NCBI RefSeq assembly: GCF_900106595.1
Contig: NZ_FNNC01000002.1
Location: 310,001 to 374,000, forward strand
Length of the DNA stretch: 64,000 nt
From: Marinococcus luteus
Lineage (GTDB): Bacteria; Bacillota; Bacilli; Bacillales; Marinococcaceae
Direction of reading: 5' to 3'
The position numbers and the translations under genes are program-made. Positions 16,393 through 24,462 of the stretch are shown in pieces (position 1 is the stretch's first letter; each line of letters opens with the position of its first letter). The notes beneath the pieces were generated by a model. The model ran no database searches. It was not told where the DNA came from and worked only from the letters and a program-made list of their open reading frames with translations.

Positions 16393-16581
16393 ATGGCAGA
16401 TAAAAAAGGATTCAGCGATAAAGTAAAAGGCGCTGTCAATAAAATAAAGGGCGAAGCAAAAGACCAGGCAGGCAATGCCAAGGACGATCCGAAAATGCAG
16501 CGCGATGCCAAGAAAGATAAAGTAAAAGGCGAAGTGCAAAACAAAGCCGGTGACGCCAAGAAGCAGGACGAGGAAAAATAA
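16393..16581 (+). CDS. csbD: CsbD-family general stress protein
   Basis: 62 residues, hydrophilic and helical, without hydrophobic core: KVKGAVNKIKGEAKDQAGN and a second KDKVKGEVQNKAGDAK repeat, the CsbD signature. Members accumulate under sigma-B control in stress; the molecular role is unknown. An AGGAGG SD stands 9 bases before ATG 16393 and a SigB-like promoter lies upstream. It ends in a hairpin shared with the convergent ytvA. Confidence 0.92.
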   Translation: MADKKGFSDKVKGAVNKIKGEAKDQAGNAKDDPKMQRDAKKDKVKGEVQNKAGDAKKQDEEK

Positions 16582-16592
16582 GAAGCACTCGT

Positions 16593-16621
16593 AAAGCCGG
16601 AATCCTTAGTATTCCGGCTTT
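16593..16621. terminator. Bidirectional terminator between csbD and ytvA
   Basis: AAAGCCGGAAT (16593-16603) pairs perfectly with ATTCCGGCTTT (16611-16621); T-runs lie on both sides. Confidence 0.85.
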
Positions 16622-17401
16622 TTACGATATTCCGAGTTCCTGCAGCATTTCTTTCACCGTAGCTGCGGTCCGCAGATAGGAAAGCGAAATGTTCTGCGAC
16701 GTGAAAGCCATTGAAAGCTCCGGCCTGATCCCGGTCACAATCAGCTCCGACCCCAGCAGGCGGAGCAGATGATGCAGATTCATAATGCCGTCAGCCACCT
16801 GCTCGTCGTATTCGTCCATGCCGGAAAGATCAAGAATCAGTTTTTCATAATGGATATTTCCATACGTCTCGGAAATTTTATGAAAAATCATTTCAAACCG
16901 TTCATAGGACAAATCCCCGACCACCGGAAGTACAGATATTTTCTCTGTGATCGGCACAATTGGCGTTGAGAGCCGGTCCACCTGACGTTCGCTTTTGTCC
17001 AGGTCATCTTCGTATTTTTTCTGCCGGGTAATGTCGCGCTGGACGCCGAGAAAATACAGACGATCCTCCATATAAATGGGCTCAATATAAATTTCATTCC
17101 AAAACGGTGTGCCGTCTTTCTTAAAATTCTCGAGCTCGAGGACGTATTCCTCCCGGGCAGCCACCGCACGTTTCATATTTTCTATTTCCTGCTCGTCCCG
17201 GTCTTTCCCCTGGAGAAAACGGCAGTTGTACCCTACGCTTTCTTCATACGTATAGCCGGTGACATCGGTAAAACCCCGGTTTACATAAACGATGGGGTTA
17301 TCCTCCTTGTTCGGGTCTGTGATAACCAGCCCGACCTTCGAATGATCGATCGCTTTTAAAATTAACGAGTCTGTCAAAATATCATCGTTAAACTCATCCA
17401 T
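16622..17401 (-). CDS. ytvA: Blue-light photoreceptor of the stressosome, LOV-STAS protein
   Basis: 259 residues from ATG 17401 (AAAGGA 11 bases upstream), which matches the usual length. A TTG at 17488 with AGGAAAG would add 29 residues and sits just after a TATAAT (17518-17523), so it remains possible. The LOV/PAS domain (~12-120) contains the flavin-adduct cysteine in NCRFLQG, C60. A helical linker leads to a STAS domain (~140-255), LILDLSGMDEYDEQVAD. The position phosphorylated in RsbR (DT) is Glu here, as in YtvA. Blue light acting on FMN feeds into stressosome control of sigma-B. The csbD and SigB-like promoters nearby fit. Confidence 0.9.
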   Translation of the reverse strand: MDEFNDDILTDSLILKAIDHSKVGLVITDPNKEDNPIVYVNRGFTDVTGYTYEESVGYNCRFLQGKDRDEQEIENMKRAVAAREEYVLELENFKKDGTPFWNEIYIEPIYMEDRLYFLGVQRDITRQKKYEDDLDKSERQVDRLSTPIVPITEKISVLPVVGDLSYERFEMIFHKISETYGNIHYEKLILDLSGMDEYDEQVADGIMNLHHLLRLLGSELIVTGIRPELSMAFTSQNISLSYLRTAATVKEMLQELGIS

Positions 17402-17554
17402 GACGCGTGCAATCCTTTCCCAATCCAAGTATTTATTATGTACCTCATATCTGCTATTCCTTTTTTCTGCCGCGCTGTAAACTTCCAATTTTACTTTCCT
17501 GGGTACATTCCTTTTCCATTATAATAAATACACGATTTTAAAGAAATTGTCCCC

Positions 17555-17580
17555 GTTGTAAGTTTTAAAAAAACGGGTAT
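17555..17580 (+). promoter_or_regulatory. SigB-like promoter before lhgO
   Basis: GTTGTA (17555-17560), N14, GGGTAT (17575-17580), 52 bases upstream of the lhgO ATG. The -10 is perfect and the -35 partial. Confidence 0.5.
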
Positions 17581-17632
17581 GCTGTGCGTAAGCAGTCTCT
17601 GTTAAAAAATTGTCGTTTAAAGGAGCTTCGAT

Positions 17633-18817
17633 ATGTACGATTATATCATTATCGGCGGCGGAATCGTCGGACTTGCTGCAGCTTATGCGCTGCTTGAAGA
17701 AGAACCCGGCGCCGGAGTAGTCGTTTTAGAAAAAGAATCCCATCTGGCCTCGCATCAGACAGGCAGAAACAGCGGCGTTATTCATTCCGGCATCTATTAC
17801 CGCCCCGGCAGCCTAAAGGCGTTTCTTACAGAAAAAGGGCGGAAATCGCTCGCTGCTTTCTGCGATCAGCACGGGGTAGACTATACTATTTGCGGAAAAA
17901 TCATTGCCGCCAGGGACGAAGACGAATTACTGCAGCTGCGGAAGCTTTACGAACGCGGCAGACAAAACGGACTGCAGCCGCGCTACCTGTCGCTTGAAGA
18001 GCTTGCAGAAAGAGAGCCGTATGTAAGCGCCCGGCACGCACTGCTTGTCCCCGAAACCGGCATCGTCGATTACGGCGAGGTGGCCCAGGCTCTCGCTGCC
18101 GAAATCCGCCGACGGGGCGGTGATATCCTGATCGGCCAGCAGGCCGAACAAATTCAGGAAGCCGAACAGAGCGTGAGCGTCACGACCCCGGACCAGACGT
18201 TTACCGGCCGGAAGCTCATCAACTGCGGCGGGCTGCAAAGTGATAAAATCGCCCGCATGGCCGGCTACCATACAGATATCCGTATTGTCCCGTTCCGCGG
18301 GGAATATTATACGCTCGCTCCGGAGGCTGAACACAAAGTCTCCTGGCTCATCTACCCGGTACCAGACCCGGCCTTTCCATTTCTCGGCGTTCATTTTACC
18401 CGGATGAGCCGGGGAGGCGTAGAGGCCGGCCCGAATGCCGTATTAAGCTTTGAGCGGGAAGGATACGAAAAAATGGCCGTGAAACCGGCGGATGCCTGGG
18501 AGCATCTCCGTTCCCCCGGGTTAATGAAGCTTGCTTCCCGGTACTGGAAGGAAGGAGCGCGGGAATACGTGCGTTCGTTTTCCAGGCAGGCATTTACCGC
18601 AGAACTGCAGCAGCTGATCCCTTCTCTTTCAGCCGATGAACTTGTACCCGGCGAATCAGGGATCCGCGCCCAGGCCCTTCAGGAAGACGGGACGCTGATG
18701 GACGATTTCTTTTTCATTACGGGCTCCCGCAGCCTCCACGTATTAAATGCACCATCGCCCGCAGCAACAGCTTCTCTTGAAATTGGAAAAACGATAGCCC
18801 GAAAAGTGAAAGGATGA
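17633..18817 (+). CDS. lhgO: L-2-hydroxyglutarate oxidase/dehydrogenase
   Basis: 394 residues. A DAO-type FAD protein: dinucleotide motif YIIIGGGIVGLAAAYALLE at the N-terminus, SHQTGRNSGVIHSGIYYRPGS (the LhgO signature with FAD-contacting residues), and a C-terminal FITGSRSLHVLNAPSPAATA segment. The enzyme oxidises L-2-hydroxyglutarate to 2-oxoglutarate, passing electrons to quinone or oxygen at the membrane. It removes a by-product of malate/lactate dehydrogenases. SD AAGGAG precedes ATG 17633. The VOC gene follows after 7 bases, so the two form an operon. Confidence 0.9.
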   Translation: MYDYIIIGGGIVGLAAAYALLEEEPGAGVVVLEKESHLASHQTGRNSGVIHSGIYYRPGSLKAFLTEKGRKSLAAFCDQHGVDYTICGKIIAARDEDELLQLRKLYERGRQNGLQPRYLSLEELAEREPYVSARHALLVPETGIVDYGEVAQALAAEIRRRGGDILIGQQAEQIQEAEQSVSVTTPDQTFTGRKLINCGGLQSDKIARMAGYHTDIRIVPFRGEYYTLAPEAEHKVSWLIYPVPDPAFPFLGVHFTRMSRGGVEAGPNAVLSFEREGYEKMAVKPADAWEHLRSPGLMKLASRYWKEGAREYVRSFSRQAFTAELQQLIPSLSADELVPGESGIRAQALQEDGTLMDDFFFITGSRSLHVLNAPSPAATASLEIGKTIARKVKG

Positions 18818-18824
18818 CCCTCTC

Positions 18825-19187
18825 ATGACATTATTTACTGGAATTGATCACGTACAGCTTGCTGCACCGCCGGAGAGCGAAGAAAAGGCCCGCCATTTTT
18901 TTCACACCATTCTCGGTATGCCCGAGATACCAAAGCCCGAGGATTTGGCCAAACGCGGCGGTGTGTGGTTTGACTGCGGCGGTCTCGAGGTCCATATTGG
19001 CGTTGAAGAGCCGTTTTCCCCGGCCCGCAAGGCACACCCGGCGCTCCGCGTGCACAATCTCGAGCTTGCCAGAGAGCGCCTGCAGGAGTTTAACTGGCCC
19101 GTAAAGCCCGAACAGCCATTGAACGGCTCTCCCCGCTTTTATACGGAGGACCCGTTTGGCAACCGCATCGAACTGATTGAAAGATAG
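18825..19187 (+). CDS. Small VOC/glyoxalase-fold protein
   Basis: 120 residues. The N-terminal FTGIDHVQLAAPPESEEKARHFF module and the C-terminal FYTEDPFGNRIELIE are the standard VOC ends with a metal-site His and Glu. GGVWFDCGGLEVHIGV supplies the middle strand. It starts 7 bases after lhgO and shares its terminator, so it is cotranscribed with a 2-hydroxyglutarate oxidase. No substrate is implied by sequence. Confidence 0.8.
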   Translation: MTLFTGIDHVQLAAPPESEEKARHFFHTILGMPEIPKPEDLAKRGGVWFDCGGLEVHIGVEEPFSPARKAHPALRVHNLELARERLQEFNWPVKPEQPLNGSPRFYTEDPFGNRIELIER

Positions 19188-19190
19188 TAA

Positions 19191-19220
19191 GAAGCCCCCG
19201 GCACAGGTGCCGGGGGCTTC
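19191..19220 (+). terminator. Terminator of lhgO-VOC operon
   Basis: GAAGCCCCCGGCA pairs perfectly with TGCCGGGGGCTTC (arms from 19191 and to 19220) around a 4-base loop; a weak T-tract follows. It lies between convergent genes. Confidence 0.8.
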
Positions 19221-19231
19221 TGATATTTGTT

Positions 19232-19414
19232 TTACAGGCTGAGCATTTTCACCGAGTTCGGATGCAGCTCTTCCTTTAACTGCTCATACATCGTCGTTGC
19301 GCAGTCTTTTCCTTCTAAAATTAATTCCTCTTTCGCCTCACGGCCCTTATAGTTCTTTAATGAAATTTCATGGCCGTCCTGGTCCACTGCGATCAGCATA
19401 TACTTTTGTTTCAT
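19232..19414 (-). CDS. Small hypothetical protein, 60 aa
   Basis: MKQKYMLIAVDQDGHEISLK opens a 60-residue mixed alpha/beta protein with no cysteines or membrane segment. A GGGGGGG SD lies 5 bases before ATG 19414. The acidic/basic pattern and the GKDCATTMYEQLKEELHPNS tail do not match a family I know. It is convergent with the VOC gene and shares the region's hairpin. Confidence 0.6.
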   Translation of the reverse strand: MKQKYMLIAVDQDGHEISLKNYKGREAKEELILEGKDCATTMYEQLKEELHPNSVKMLSL

Positions 19415-19622
19415 GGATGCCCCCCCTTTTTTTCTCTTCCCTCTCTTTATTCAGCCGTTGTGTGTTTCATCTGCCCAGATATGCCTTCACTGTTACATTT
19501 CTGCTGCTGGTTTAGATTACTGGTTATTTGTTTAAGATTGAATGGGCTGTCAGAATCATTATTTTCCCGCATACCGCCCGGCGTAAACTCCCCCGCTTAA
19601 TACTATCTGCTTACAACCCCTG

Positions 19623-19648
19623 GTTTTCTTTCACGCCGTTCCGGGTAC
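19623..19648 (+). promoter_or_regulatory. SigB-like promoter before the 70-aa Cys protein
   Basis: GTTTTC (19623-19628), N14, GGGTAC (19643-19648), about 74 bases upstream of the ORF. One mismatch in each box relative to the stronger sites nearby. Confidence 0.4.
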
Positions 19649-19721
19649 ATAGTCTTTAAGTAAATTAATATATACCGCTCTTATTTATGCTATTTATTAT
19701 ACGCCGAAGGAGTGAAATACG

Positions 19722-19934
19722 ATGGATTACTCCATGTCGCGTCAGATTATTTACTGCTCGATCACGAAACAGAAGGTGCTCCATGAATTATCCTACGTTT
19801 ATAAAGACGGCGTGTTTGACTCTGTTGCTACGTGCACCGGAGTGTCAGAGGCATGCACTGATTGTCCTCTGCTGGAGTTCAACCGTGCATACGAAGCAGC
19901 GCCCACGCCCCTGAAACAGCTCGTCAGCGGATAA
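19722..19934 (+). CDS. Small cysteine-containing protein, 70 aa, unknown
   Basis: SD AAGGAG lies 10 bases before ATG 19722 (MDYSMSRQIIYCSITKQKVL...). Four cysteines: one in IIYCS, one in VATCTGV, and a C-x2-C pair in SEACTDCPLLE. The arrangement suggests metal binding or a redox switch, but I recognise no family. It ends in a hairpin shared with the convergent zinc-ribbon gene. Confidence 0.55.
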   Translation: MDYSMSRQIIYCSITKQKVLHELSYVYKDGVFDSVATCTGVSEACTDCPLLEFNRAYEAAPTPLKQLVSG

Positions 19935-19950
19935 TATACTCGTTCATAAA

Positions 19951-19987
19951 AAATCTTCCCCCCACTTACGCGTGGTCAGGAAGATTT
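19951..19987. terminator. Bidirectional terminator
   Basis: AAATCTTCC (19951-19959) pairs with GGAAGATTT (19979-19987); T-rich tract on plus. It overlaps the last codons of the minus-strand gene. Confidence 0.7.
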
Positions 19988-20323
19988 CTTTTGTTTATTT
20001 TTATAATAGCGCAGGGTTTTCTGGGTGTCATTCAAATCCCGCATCAGCCGGTAGGGCTTGCTTGCCATCCGGAACGGCAGCCGTACTACAAACGGCGTTC
20101 TGCTTTCCTTGTATTCCTCTGTTAAACGAGTGGGCTTGGTAGTCACGCGGTCATACACTTCGCTGTACCATTCTTTCATAATATCGCGGTTTAATGTCAG
20201 CTCCCGGCCGCACGTCCGGCATGCCATACTGTACACGTCCCCATTAATATATTCCACGTTGTGGGGCGTCTCTTCCTTACAATGAGCGCACTGTAAGTAA
20301 ATGAGCTCTTTACGTTTTTTCAT
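19976..20323 (-). CDS. Zinc-ribbon-containing hypothetical protein
   Basis: 115 residues. The N-terminal half holds two CxxC knuckles, LQCAHCKEETPHNVEYI and YSMACRTCGRELTLN, spaced like a four-cysteine zinc ribbon. The C-terminal half is basic and helical (FRMASKPYRLMRDLNDTQK). SD GGAGGGG precedes ATG 20323, and a TATAAT-like -10 is seen near 20355. Function unknown; nucleic-acid or protein binding is typical of such ribbons. Confidence 0.7.
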   Translation of the reverse strand: MKKRKELIYLQCAHCKEETPHNVEYINGDVYSMACRTCGRELTLNRDIMKEWYSEVYDRVTTKPTRLTEEYKESRTPFVVRLPFRMASKPYRLMRDLNDTQKTLRYYKNKQKKSS

Positions 20324-20384
20324 CGATTCAGCCCCTCCTTTACTTATTACTCTTTTATTATACCACGATTTGAAGACGGAAAAA

Positions 20385-20413
20385 GAAGCGGCCGCTAATT
20401 TCGGCAGCGCTTC
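20385..20413 (-). terminator. Terminator of the glucitol-type PTS operon
   Basis: GAAGCG (20385-20390) pairs with CGCTTC (20408-20413), with possible extension inside. On minus it is followed by TTTTTCC. It sits right after the last gene of the operon. Confidence 0.6.
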
Positions 20414-20422
20414 CTTCTCATT

Positions 20423-21715
20423 TTATTTCCATTCGTGGTCCTGCATTTTCCGCAGACGCCAGATGGTGGATTCCATTGTCTGCTCCACGTCCTGATACGT
20501 AATGACTTCCCCTTTCTTTACAGCCCGGGTCATTTTCACATTTTTGTCTGCGAGGCCAATCGGAAGTGCTCCCTTGTCTTTTGCTTCCCCGGCTTCCATT
20601 ACAGTGCCGTAAATGGTAAAGCCGCCAATCGAATCCAAATGCTCGTCCACTTCCAGGTCGCGCTTGGCCACGGCCACTGTTTCAGCAATATGGCCGGCGT
20701 CCGGAGCAATTGTCGCCTGGCCGTCCAGGTACGCCCGCGCCACGGAAAGCGGTGTTTCCAGGCTTGTTAGGTGATACGGCCGGTACAGTACGTAGTTTGG
20801 CCCGTCTCCCATTTTTAAATATTTCATTTCCGCGTTCACTTCTTCCATGTCAGAAGCAACGATGGCAAACACGCCCGGGGCAATACCGTTAATGTATTCC
20901 ACCACGTGCTGTTTGTCGACTTTTCCTCCCTGCTCCCGCAGCTGGAAAAGCTCCGGCAGATCTGCGACCCCGGCTTCGAATCCGTTCATGCCCGACTTCT
21001 CCGGTACAAATCCGGTGGCATTCGCCACGGCATTCATCTCGACCATTGTTTTCGTGCCGTCCTGGAAGGAGGCAAGCATTTTTGGACTCGAGCCCTTCTC
21101 TTCAGCTTCCGCCGCTGCAGTGTCCGGGTTGGCTTCCACATTTAACGGATTGTTTTTGCCTTTACCAAGCGCCACTACCTCAAAGCCAATCGCATCGGCA
21201 AAATCGTACAGCTCCATAATCGCTCCCGGCTCATCCCCTGCCGACCCGGTGTACACGACGCCGCTCGCATCTGCCATCCGCTTCAGCAGCGGCCCGACGG
21301 TGACGTCCGCCTCTACGTTCAGCATGACGATATGCTTCCGGCTTAAAATGGCGTTCCAGGCAATTTCTGCTCCAATATTCGGCACCCCGGTCGCATCCAC
21401 GACAACATCCACTTCGTCGAGAGCGCATACGAGCAGCGCCTTGGTGGATGCCACTACCTTATTCATACGGATAGCCTGCGAGGCTTCTTCTTTATTGTTA
21501 GTAGAAACAATATTTCCCCGCTCAATGCCGGCGTGCCCGTATGCATTGATGACGTTATCCTCATTTATGTCCGCGGTAATGACCACCCGCATGCCCTTCA
21601 TATTTTCAATCTGCGCGATCATGCCGCGCCCCATCTGGCCAGCGCCGACAAGACCTACTTTAATGTAGCGGCCCTCTCTTTCTAGCGCCTGCAGCTTTCG
21701 GTTAATTCCTATCAT
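20423..21715 (-). CDS. NAD(P)-dependent oxidoreductase with C-terminal SAF domain
   Basis: 430 residues. The N-terminal Rossmann fold (VGLVGAGQMGRGMIAQIENM) resembles homoserine dehydrogenase-like proteins, with DVVVDATGVPNIGAEIAWNAI and VYTGSAGDEPGAIMELYDFA further in. The last ~70 residues (LPIGLADKNVKMTRAVKKGEVITYQDV) form an SAF/antifreeze-like domain. Proteins of this composition recur in sugar-alcohol PTS operons but lack a settled substrate. It is the fifth gene of the gutM-srlA-srlE-srlB operon, 22 bases after srlB, so oxidation of the phosphorylated polyol or a downstream acid is the natural guess. Confidence 0.8.
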   Translation of the reverse strand: MIGINRKLQALEREGRYIKVGLVGAGQMGRGMIAQIENMKGMRVVITADINEDNVINAYGHAGIERGNIVSTNNKEEASQAIRMNKVVASTKALLVCALDEVDVVVDATGVPNIGAEIAWNAILSRKHIVMLNVEADVTVGPLLKRMADASGVVYTGSAGDEPGAIMELYDFADAIGFEVVALGKGKNNPLNVEANPDTAAAEAEEKGSSPKMLASFQDGTKTMVEMNAVANATGFVPEKSGMNGFEAGVADLPELFQLREQGGKVDKQHVVEYINGIAPGVFAIVASDMEEVNAEMKYLKMGDGPNYVLYRPYHLTSLETPLSVARAYLDGQATIAPDAGHIAETVAVAKRDLEVDEHLDSIGGFTIYGTVMEAGEAKDKGALPIGLADKNVKMTRAVKKGEVITYQDVEQTMESTIWRLRKMQDHEWK

Positions 21716-21737
21716 TGCTCTCCACTCCTATCCAGCT

Positions 21738-22112
21738 TTATTTTTTACGAAATACGATGGTGCTTCCCACCTGTATCGCAGGCAGCGGTTTGGCTTCTAT
21801 ACAGACTGTTCCCGGAAGATCTGAATTTGTCTCTCCGTTAAATTGAAAGGTGGCATGCCCGAGATCCCGCAGCGTTTCATTAGCTTTACCTCCAACGAAC
21901 GTCAGGGAAAATACTTCTCCGTCAATAATCAGCTCATCTCCGGCTTCCAGGTCTTCGTTTAACCCTTCGGCGTTATGAACAAAGCTGATGTCGTACAAAT
22001 CCTTCGGTGCTGTTTCGTTGAATAAAATCATCATGCCGTCATCCATCAGCATCTGGGCATCCTCTCCAATGCCGACCACGGTGGCTGTAAATACTTCTGT
22101 TTTCATCTGCAC
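21738..22112 (-). CDS. srlB: PTS glucitol/sorbitol EIIA component
   Basis: 124 residues. EIIA(Gut) fold with the phospho-histidine most likely in LRDLGHATFQFNGE. It takes phosphate from HPr and passes it to SrlE. The start is GTG 22112 (AGGAGG 7 bases upstream); an ATG at 22106 is the next choice. It lies between srlE and the SAF oxidoreductase with short gaps. The true polyol may not be glucitol, because no sorbitol-6-P dehydrogenase of the usual SDR type is present. Confidence 0.88.
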   Translation of the reverse strand: MQMKTEVFTATVVGIGEDAQMLMDDGMMILFNETAPKDLYDISFVHNAEGLNEDLEAGDELIIDGEVFSLTFVGGKANETLRDLGHATFQFNGETNSDLPGTVCIEAKPLPAIQVGSTIVFRKK

Positions 22113-22166
22113 GGTCACTCCTCCTAAGAAATACATGGCGGGCAGCACGTGCCCGCCGTTTTATTT

Positions 22167-23201
22167 TTATGAATACAGGCCAAAGCTGAAAAGATAAGCA
22201 ATCACAACGGCAAGCGGTCCGGTAATAACCCTCGAAAAAAGGACGGCCGGCACGCCGACGGAAATGGTCTCCGGTTCCGCTTCCCCAAGCGTCAGGCCAA
22301 CCGGCACGAAGTCTGCCCCCACCTGCGGGTTAATGGCGAAAAGTGCTGGAAGCGCCATTGCCGGCGGAATGTTTCCCATACCAATCTGGGTACCGATAAG
22401 CACCCCGACCACCTGGGCAATAACAGCGCCCGGACCGAGCAGCGGGGAAAGAATCGGAATCGCACATATAAAGGATAAAAGCAGCAGCCCGAAAATGTTG
22501 CTCGCGAGCGGAGATACAAAGTTTGCGATCAAATCCCCGATACCGGTGAAAGTGATAATCCCGATAATCGTACTGACAAAAGCCATAAATGGGAGAATGT
22601 TTCGGATGACTGTATCAATAGTTTCCCGCCCGGCCTGGAAGAATACGCTTACGATGTTGCCGACGGCACGGCCGATACGTTCGATAATATTTGCCTTTTT
22701 CGGTTCCGATCCCTTTGCTTTCATTTTCGCTTCGTCTTTAACCTGTTTGGCCACGTCCCGGTCCATCAGGGAGTTGTACGGGGAGGCTTTGTCCTCTGCT
22801 TCCGCTTCGGCCGCCGGCACCTCGTCCCTGCTGATCGCCTTCATGTCTCTTTCAGCTACACCCGAGACAAAATTCTCTTCGTTAATATACTGCGCAAGCG
22901 GCCCCGCCGGTGACGTGCCGTGGATATTGACCGTAAGCACTCCCATTTTTGGATAAACACCGCAGCGCGCGGTGCCACCGCAGTCAATAACTGCTGCGGC
23001 AATAGTTTCTTTATCATAGGAGGCCTTGAACCCATCCACCGCTTCGCCGCCTGTGAGTTCTGCCAAACGCTCGGCGACCGGATGAATGCCTCCGCCGGTT
23101 ACTGACATAATGTATCTTTTCTGGTCATTTGGGTGAATGACGAGTGGGCCTCCCCAGCCGCCTCTCCCTTTTGTTACCTCTACCGGTTTATACTCAGCCA
23201 T
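22167..23201 (-). CDS. srlE: PTS glucitol/sorbitol EIIB-EIIC2 component
   Basis: 344 residues. The N-terminal EIIB domain (~1-115) has the cysteine-bearing [17 protein letters not shown] (C74, C80). An acidic linker follows, then a membrane part (~185-344) with several hydrophobic helices. It transfers phosphate to the polyol during transport, together with SrlA. Start ATG 23201 has an SD-like GGGGG upstream. The split of the permease into SrlA plus SrlE is characteristic of the Gut family. Confidence 0.9.
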   Translation of the reverse strand: MAEYKPVEVTKGRGGWGGPLVIHPNDQKRYIMSVTGGGIHPVAERLAELTGGEAVDGFKASYDKETIAAAVIDCGGTARCGVYPKMGVLTVNIHGTSPAGPLAQYINEENFVSGVAERDMKAISRDEVPAAEAEAEDKASPYNSLMDRDVAKQVKDEAKMKAKGSEPKKANIIERIGRAVGNIVSVFFQAGRETIDTVIRNILPFMAFVSTIIGIITFTGIGDLIANFVSPLASNIFGLLLLSFICAIPILSPLLGPGAVIAQVVGVLIGTQIGMGNIPPAMALPALFAINPQVGADFVPVGLTLGEAEPETISVGVPAVLFSRVITGPLAVVIAYLFSFGLYS

Positions 23202-23235
23202 TGTTCTCCCCCCGCTTTTTCTTTTTAATTTTCAT

Positions 23236-23796
23236 CTATGCGCTGGCGCTTTTTTCCGATGAATCGCCTTCTGTACTAGATGCCTGACGTCTGAGCATAA
23301 TAGCAGTAATCCATTCTGTTACCATGCCGCGGATCAAAATAACGATCAGACCGACGATAAAGAAGCGGATAGCAAGCGGTCCTGCAGACAAGCCAAGCGT
23401 GGTAATGCCAGCCGATACTCCTGTGTAGACAAAGAGCTCAGCCGGGTTTGCGTGAGGAAACAATCCAGTAATCGGATGCACAAACGATACGGCGGAATCG
23501 TAAAAGGCTGGCTTCTGCCGCTCCGGAAGGAAACGTCCAAACGTGTAGCACATTGGATTGGTTAAGAAAAACACGGCCAAAACCGGAAACAGCGTATAAC
23601 GGAGAAAGAAATATTTAGTGCTTTTCTGGGCCAGCGTGTAAATCCGTTCTTCTCCAATAAATTTAATCATGGCATTTACAGCAAGAATTAAACATATGAG
23701 CGTAGGGATAATACCTGTAACGAGTCCGACGAACGTTTCGCCGCCTGCCTCGAACATTCCGATAAAGCCTTCTGCGAGCGTTACTAAGAAATCCAT
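23236..23796 (-). CDS. srlA: PTS glucitol/sorbitol EIIC component
   Basis: 186 residues, mainly hydrophobic. It contains FLTNPMCYTFGRFLPERQKPAF, a stretch typical of EIIC(Gut), and YTGVSAGITTLGLSAGPLAIRF. It forms the translocation pathway with the C-terminal half of SrlE. The start overlaps the gutM stop by 13 bases with GGGGG as SD, so translation is coupled. Confidence 0.9.
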   Translation of the reverse strand: MDFLVTLAEGFIGMFEAGGETFVGLVTGIIPTLICLILAVNAMIKFIGEERIYTLAQKSTKYFFLRYTLFPVLAVFFLTNPMCYTFGRFLPERQKPAFYDSAVSFVHPITGLFPHANPAELFVYTGVSAGITTLGLSAGPLAIRFFIVGLIVILIRGMVTEWITAIMLRRQASSTEGDSSEKSASA

Positions 23797-24206
23797 TTGT
23801 TATCCCCCTTTTTGTTTTTTCGCTTCTGTTCTGCAAGAATCTGCTGGGCTGCCATCAGATGAGCCCGCTTCGGATGCTTCTTTTTCTGGGCAGTGCCTTC
23901 TGCTTCCCACTGCTTTTTTAATTCATGGATATTTTCTCCCATCAGCTCCGGAGCTTCTGCGAATTTGGCGAACACGGTCACTCCTCTCATCACCTTGGCA
24001 TCGATCACCGTCCCTGCTTCATTGGTTACGAGCAGAATGACCGTGCCGATACCAAGCAGGCGTTTATCAATGCCTGTTCCAAGGTACCCCGAAGGACGTC
24101 TGCCCATTGAAGCAATCATGCCGTTATAGTATTTCATCTGACGGAAGGTCAGATAAAATTGGATCAGCCATATTACGACAAATGCAGCGATAAAATAACC
24201 CCACAT
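23784..24206 (-). CDS. srlM: Glucitol operon accessory protein GutM/SrlM
   Basis: 140 residues from ATG 24206 (GGAGGGG SD). One N-terminal membrane helix (WGYFIAAFVVIWLIQFYLTF), a conserved YYNGMIASMGRRPSGYLGTG segment, then a basic C-terminal tail. GutM proteins accompany Gut-type PTS operons and act as positive regulatory or accessory proteins in enterics. It is first in this operon. The region upstream carries the bipartite repeat and a cre-like site. Confidence 0.85.
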   Translation of the reverse strand: MWGYFIAAFVVIWLIQFYLTFRQMKYYNGMIASMGRRPSGYLGTGIDKRLLGIGTVILLVTNEAGTVIDAKVMRGVTVFAKFAEAPELMGENIHELKKQWEAEGTAQKKKHPKRAHLMAAQQILAEQKRKNKKGDNKWIS

Positions 24207-24221
24207 ATTCACCCCTCCTTT

Positions 24222-24248
24222 ACATTTGTAACAACTTGTAACCTTTGT
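24222..24248 (-). promoter_or_regulatory. Bipartite operator upstream of gutM (candidate SorC-family regulator site)
   Basis: On plus, ACATTTGT (24222-24229), 11 bases, ACCTTTGT (24241-24248), followed by AACC. The same two octamers with the same 11-base gap occur before the second dehydrogenase operon (30247-30273). A third ACATTTGT lies at 24375-24382. The gene between the two operons encodes a SorC-type regulator. Confidence 0.65.
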
Positions 24249-24255
24249 AACCATA

Positions 24256-24269
24256 TTAAAGCGTTTTCA
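24256..24269 (-). promoter_or_regulatory. cre-like CcpA site upstream of gutM
   Basis: Minus strand TGAAAACGCTTTAA differs from the cre consensus at one base (A for C near the end). It lies 50-63 bases upstream of gutM, next to the bipartite operator. Confidence 0.55.
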
Positions 24270-24433
24270 CAAAACCGTCAATCTATTTTTCAGATATTTT
24301 AAAATTTATTTTTGCGAGGATTTTTCATAATAATTGTCAATTATTTCTTTTATTTTACATATGTTTTAAATTACACATTTGTTTATCTATATATTTAAAA
24401 AATATGCCTGGAGCTTCTTTTTTCATAAAAAAA

Positions 24434-24455
24434 CGGCCCCCTTCAAAGGGAGCCG
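24434..24455 (-). terminator. Terminator of the SorC-family regulator gene
   Basis: CGGC (24434-24437) with GCCG (24452-24455), extended inward by CCC/GGG pairs. On minus seven T residues follow. It isolates the regulator from the downstream gutM promoter region. Confidence 0.75.
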
Positions 24456-24462
24456 GCAAACG

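Noticed and set aside
20847-21668. Long plus-strand open frame (273 codons) antisense to the SAF oxidoreductase
   Set aside because: It lies wholly inside a well-supported minus-strand gene, has Ser/Pro/Ala-rich composition typical of an antisense shadow, and lacks an SD.
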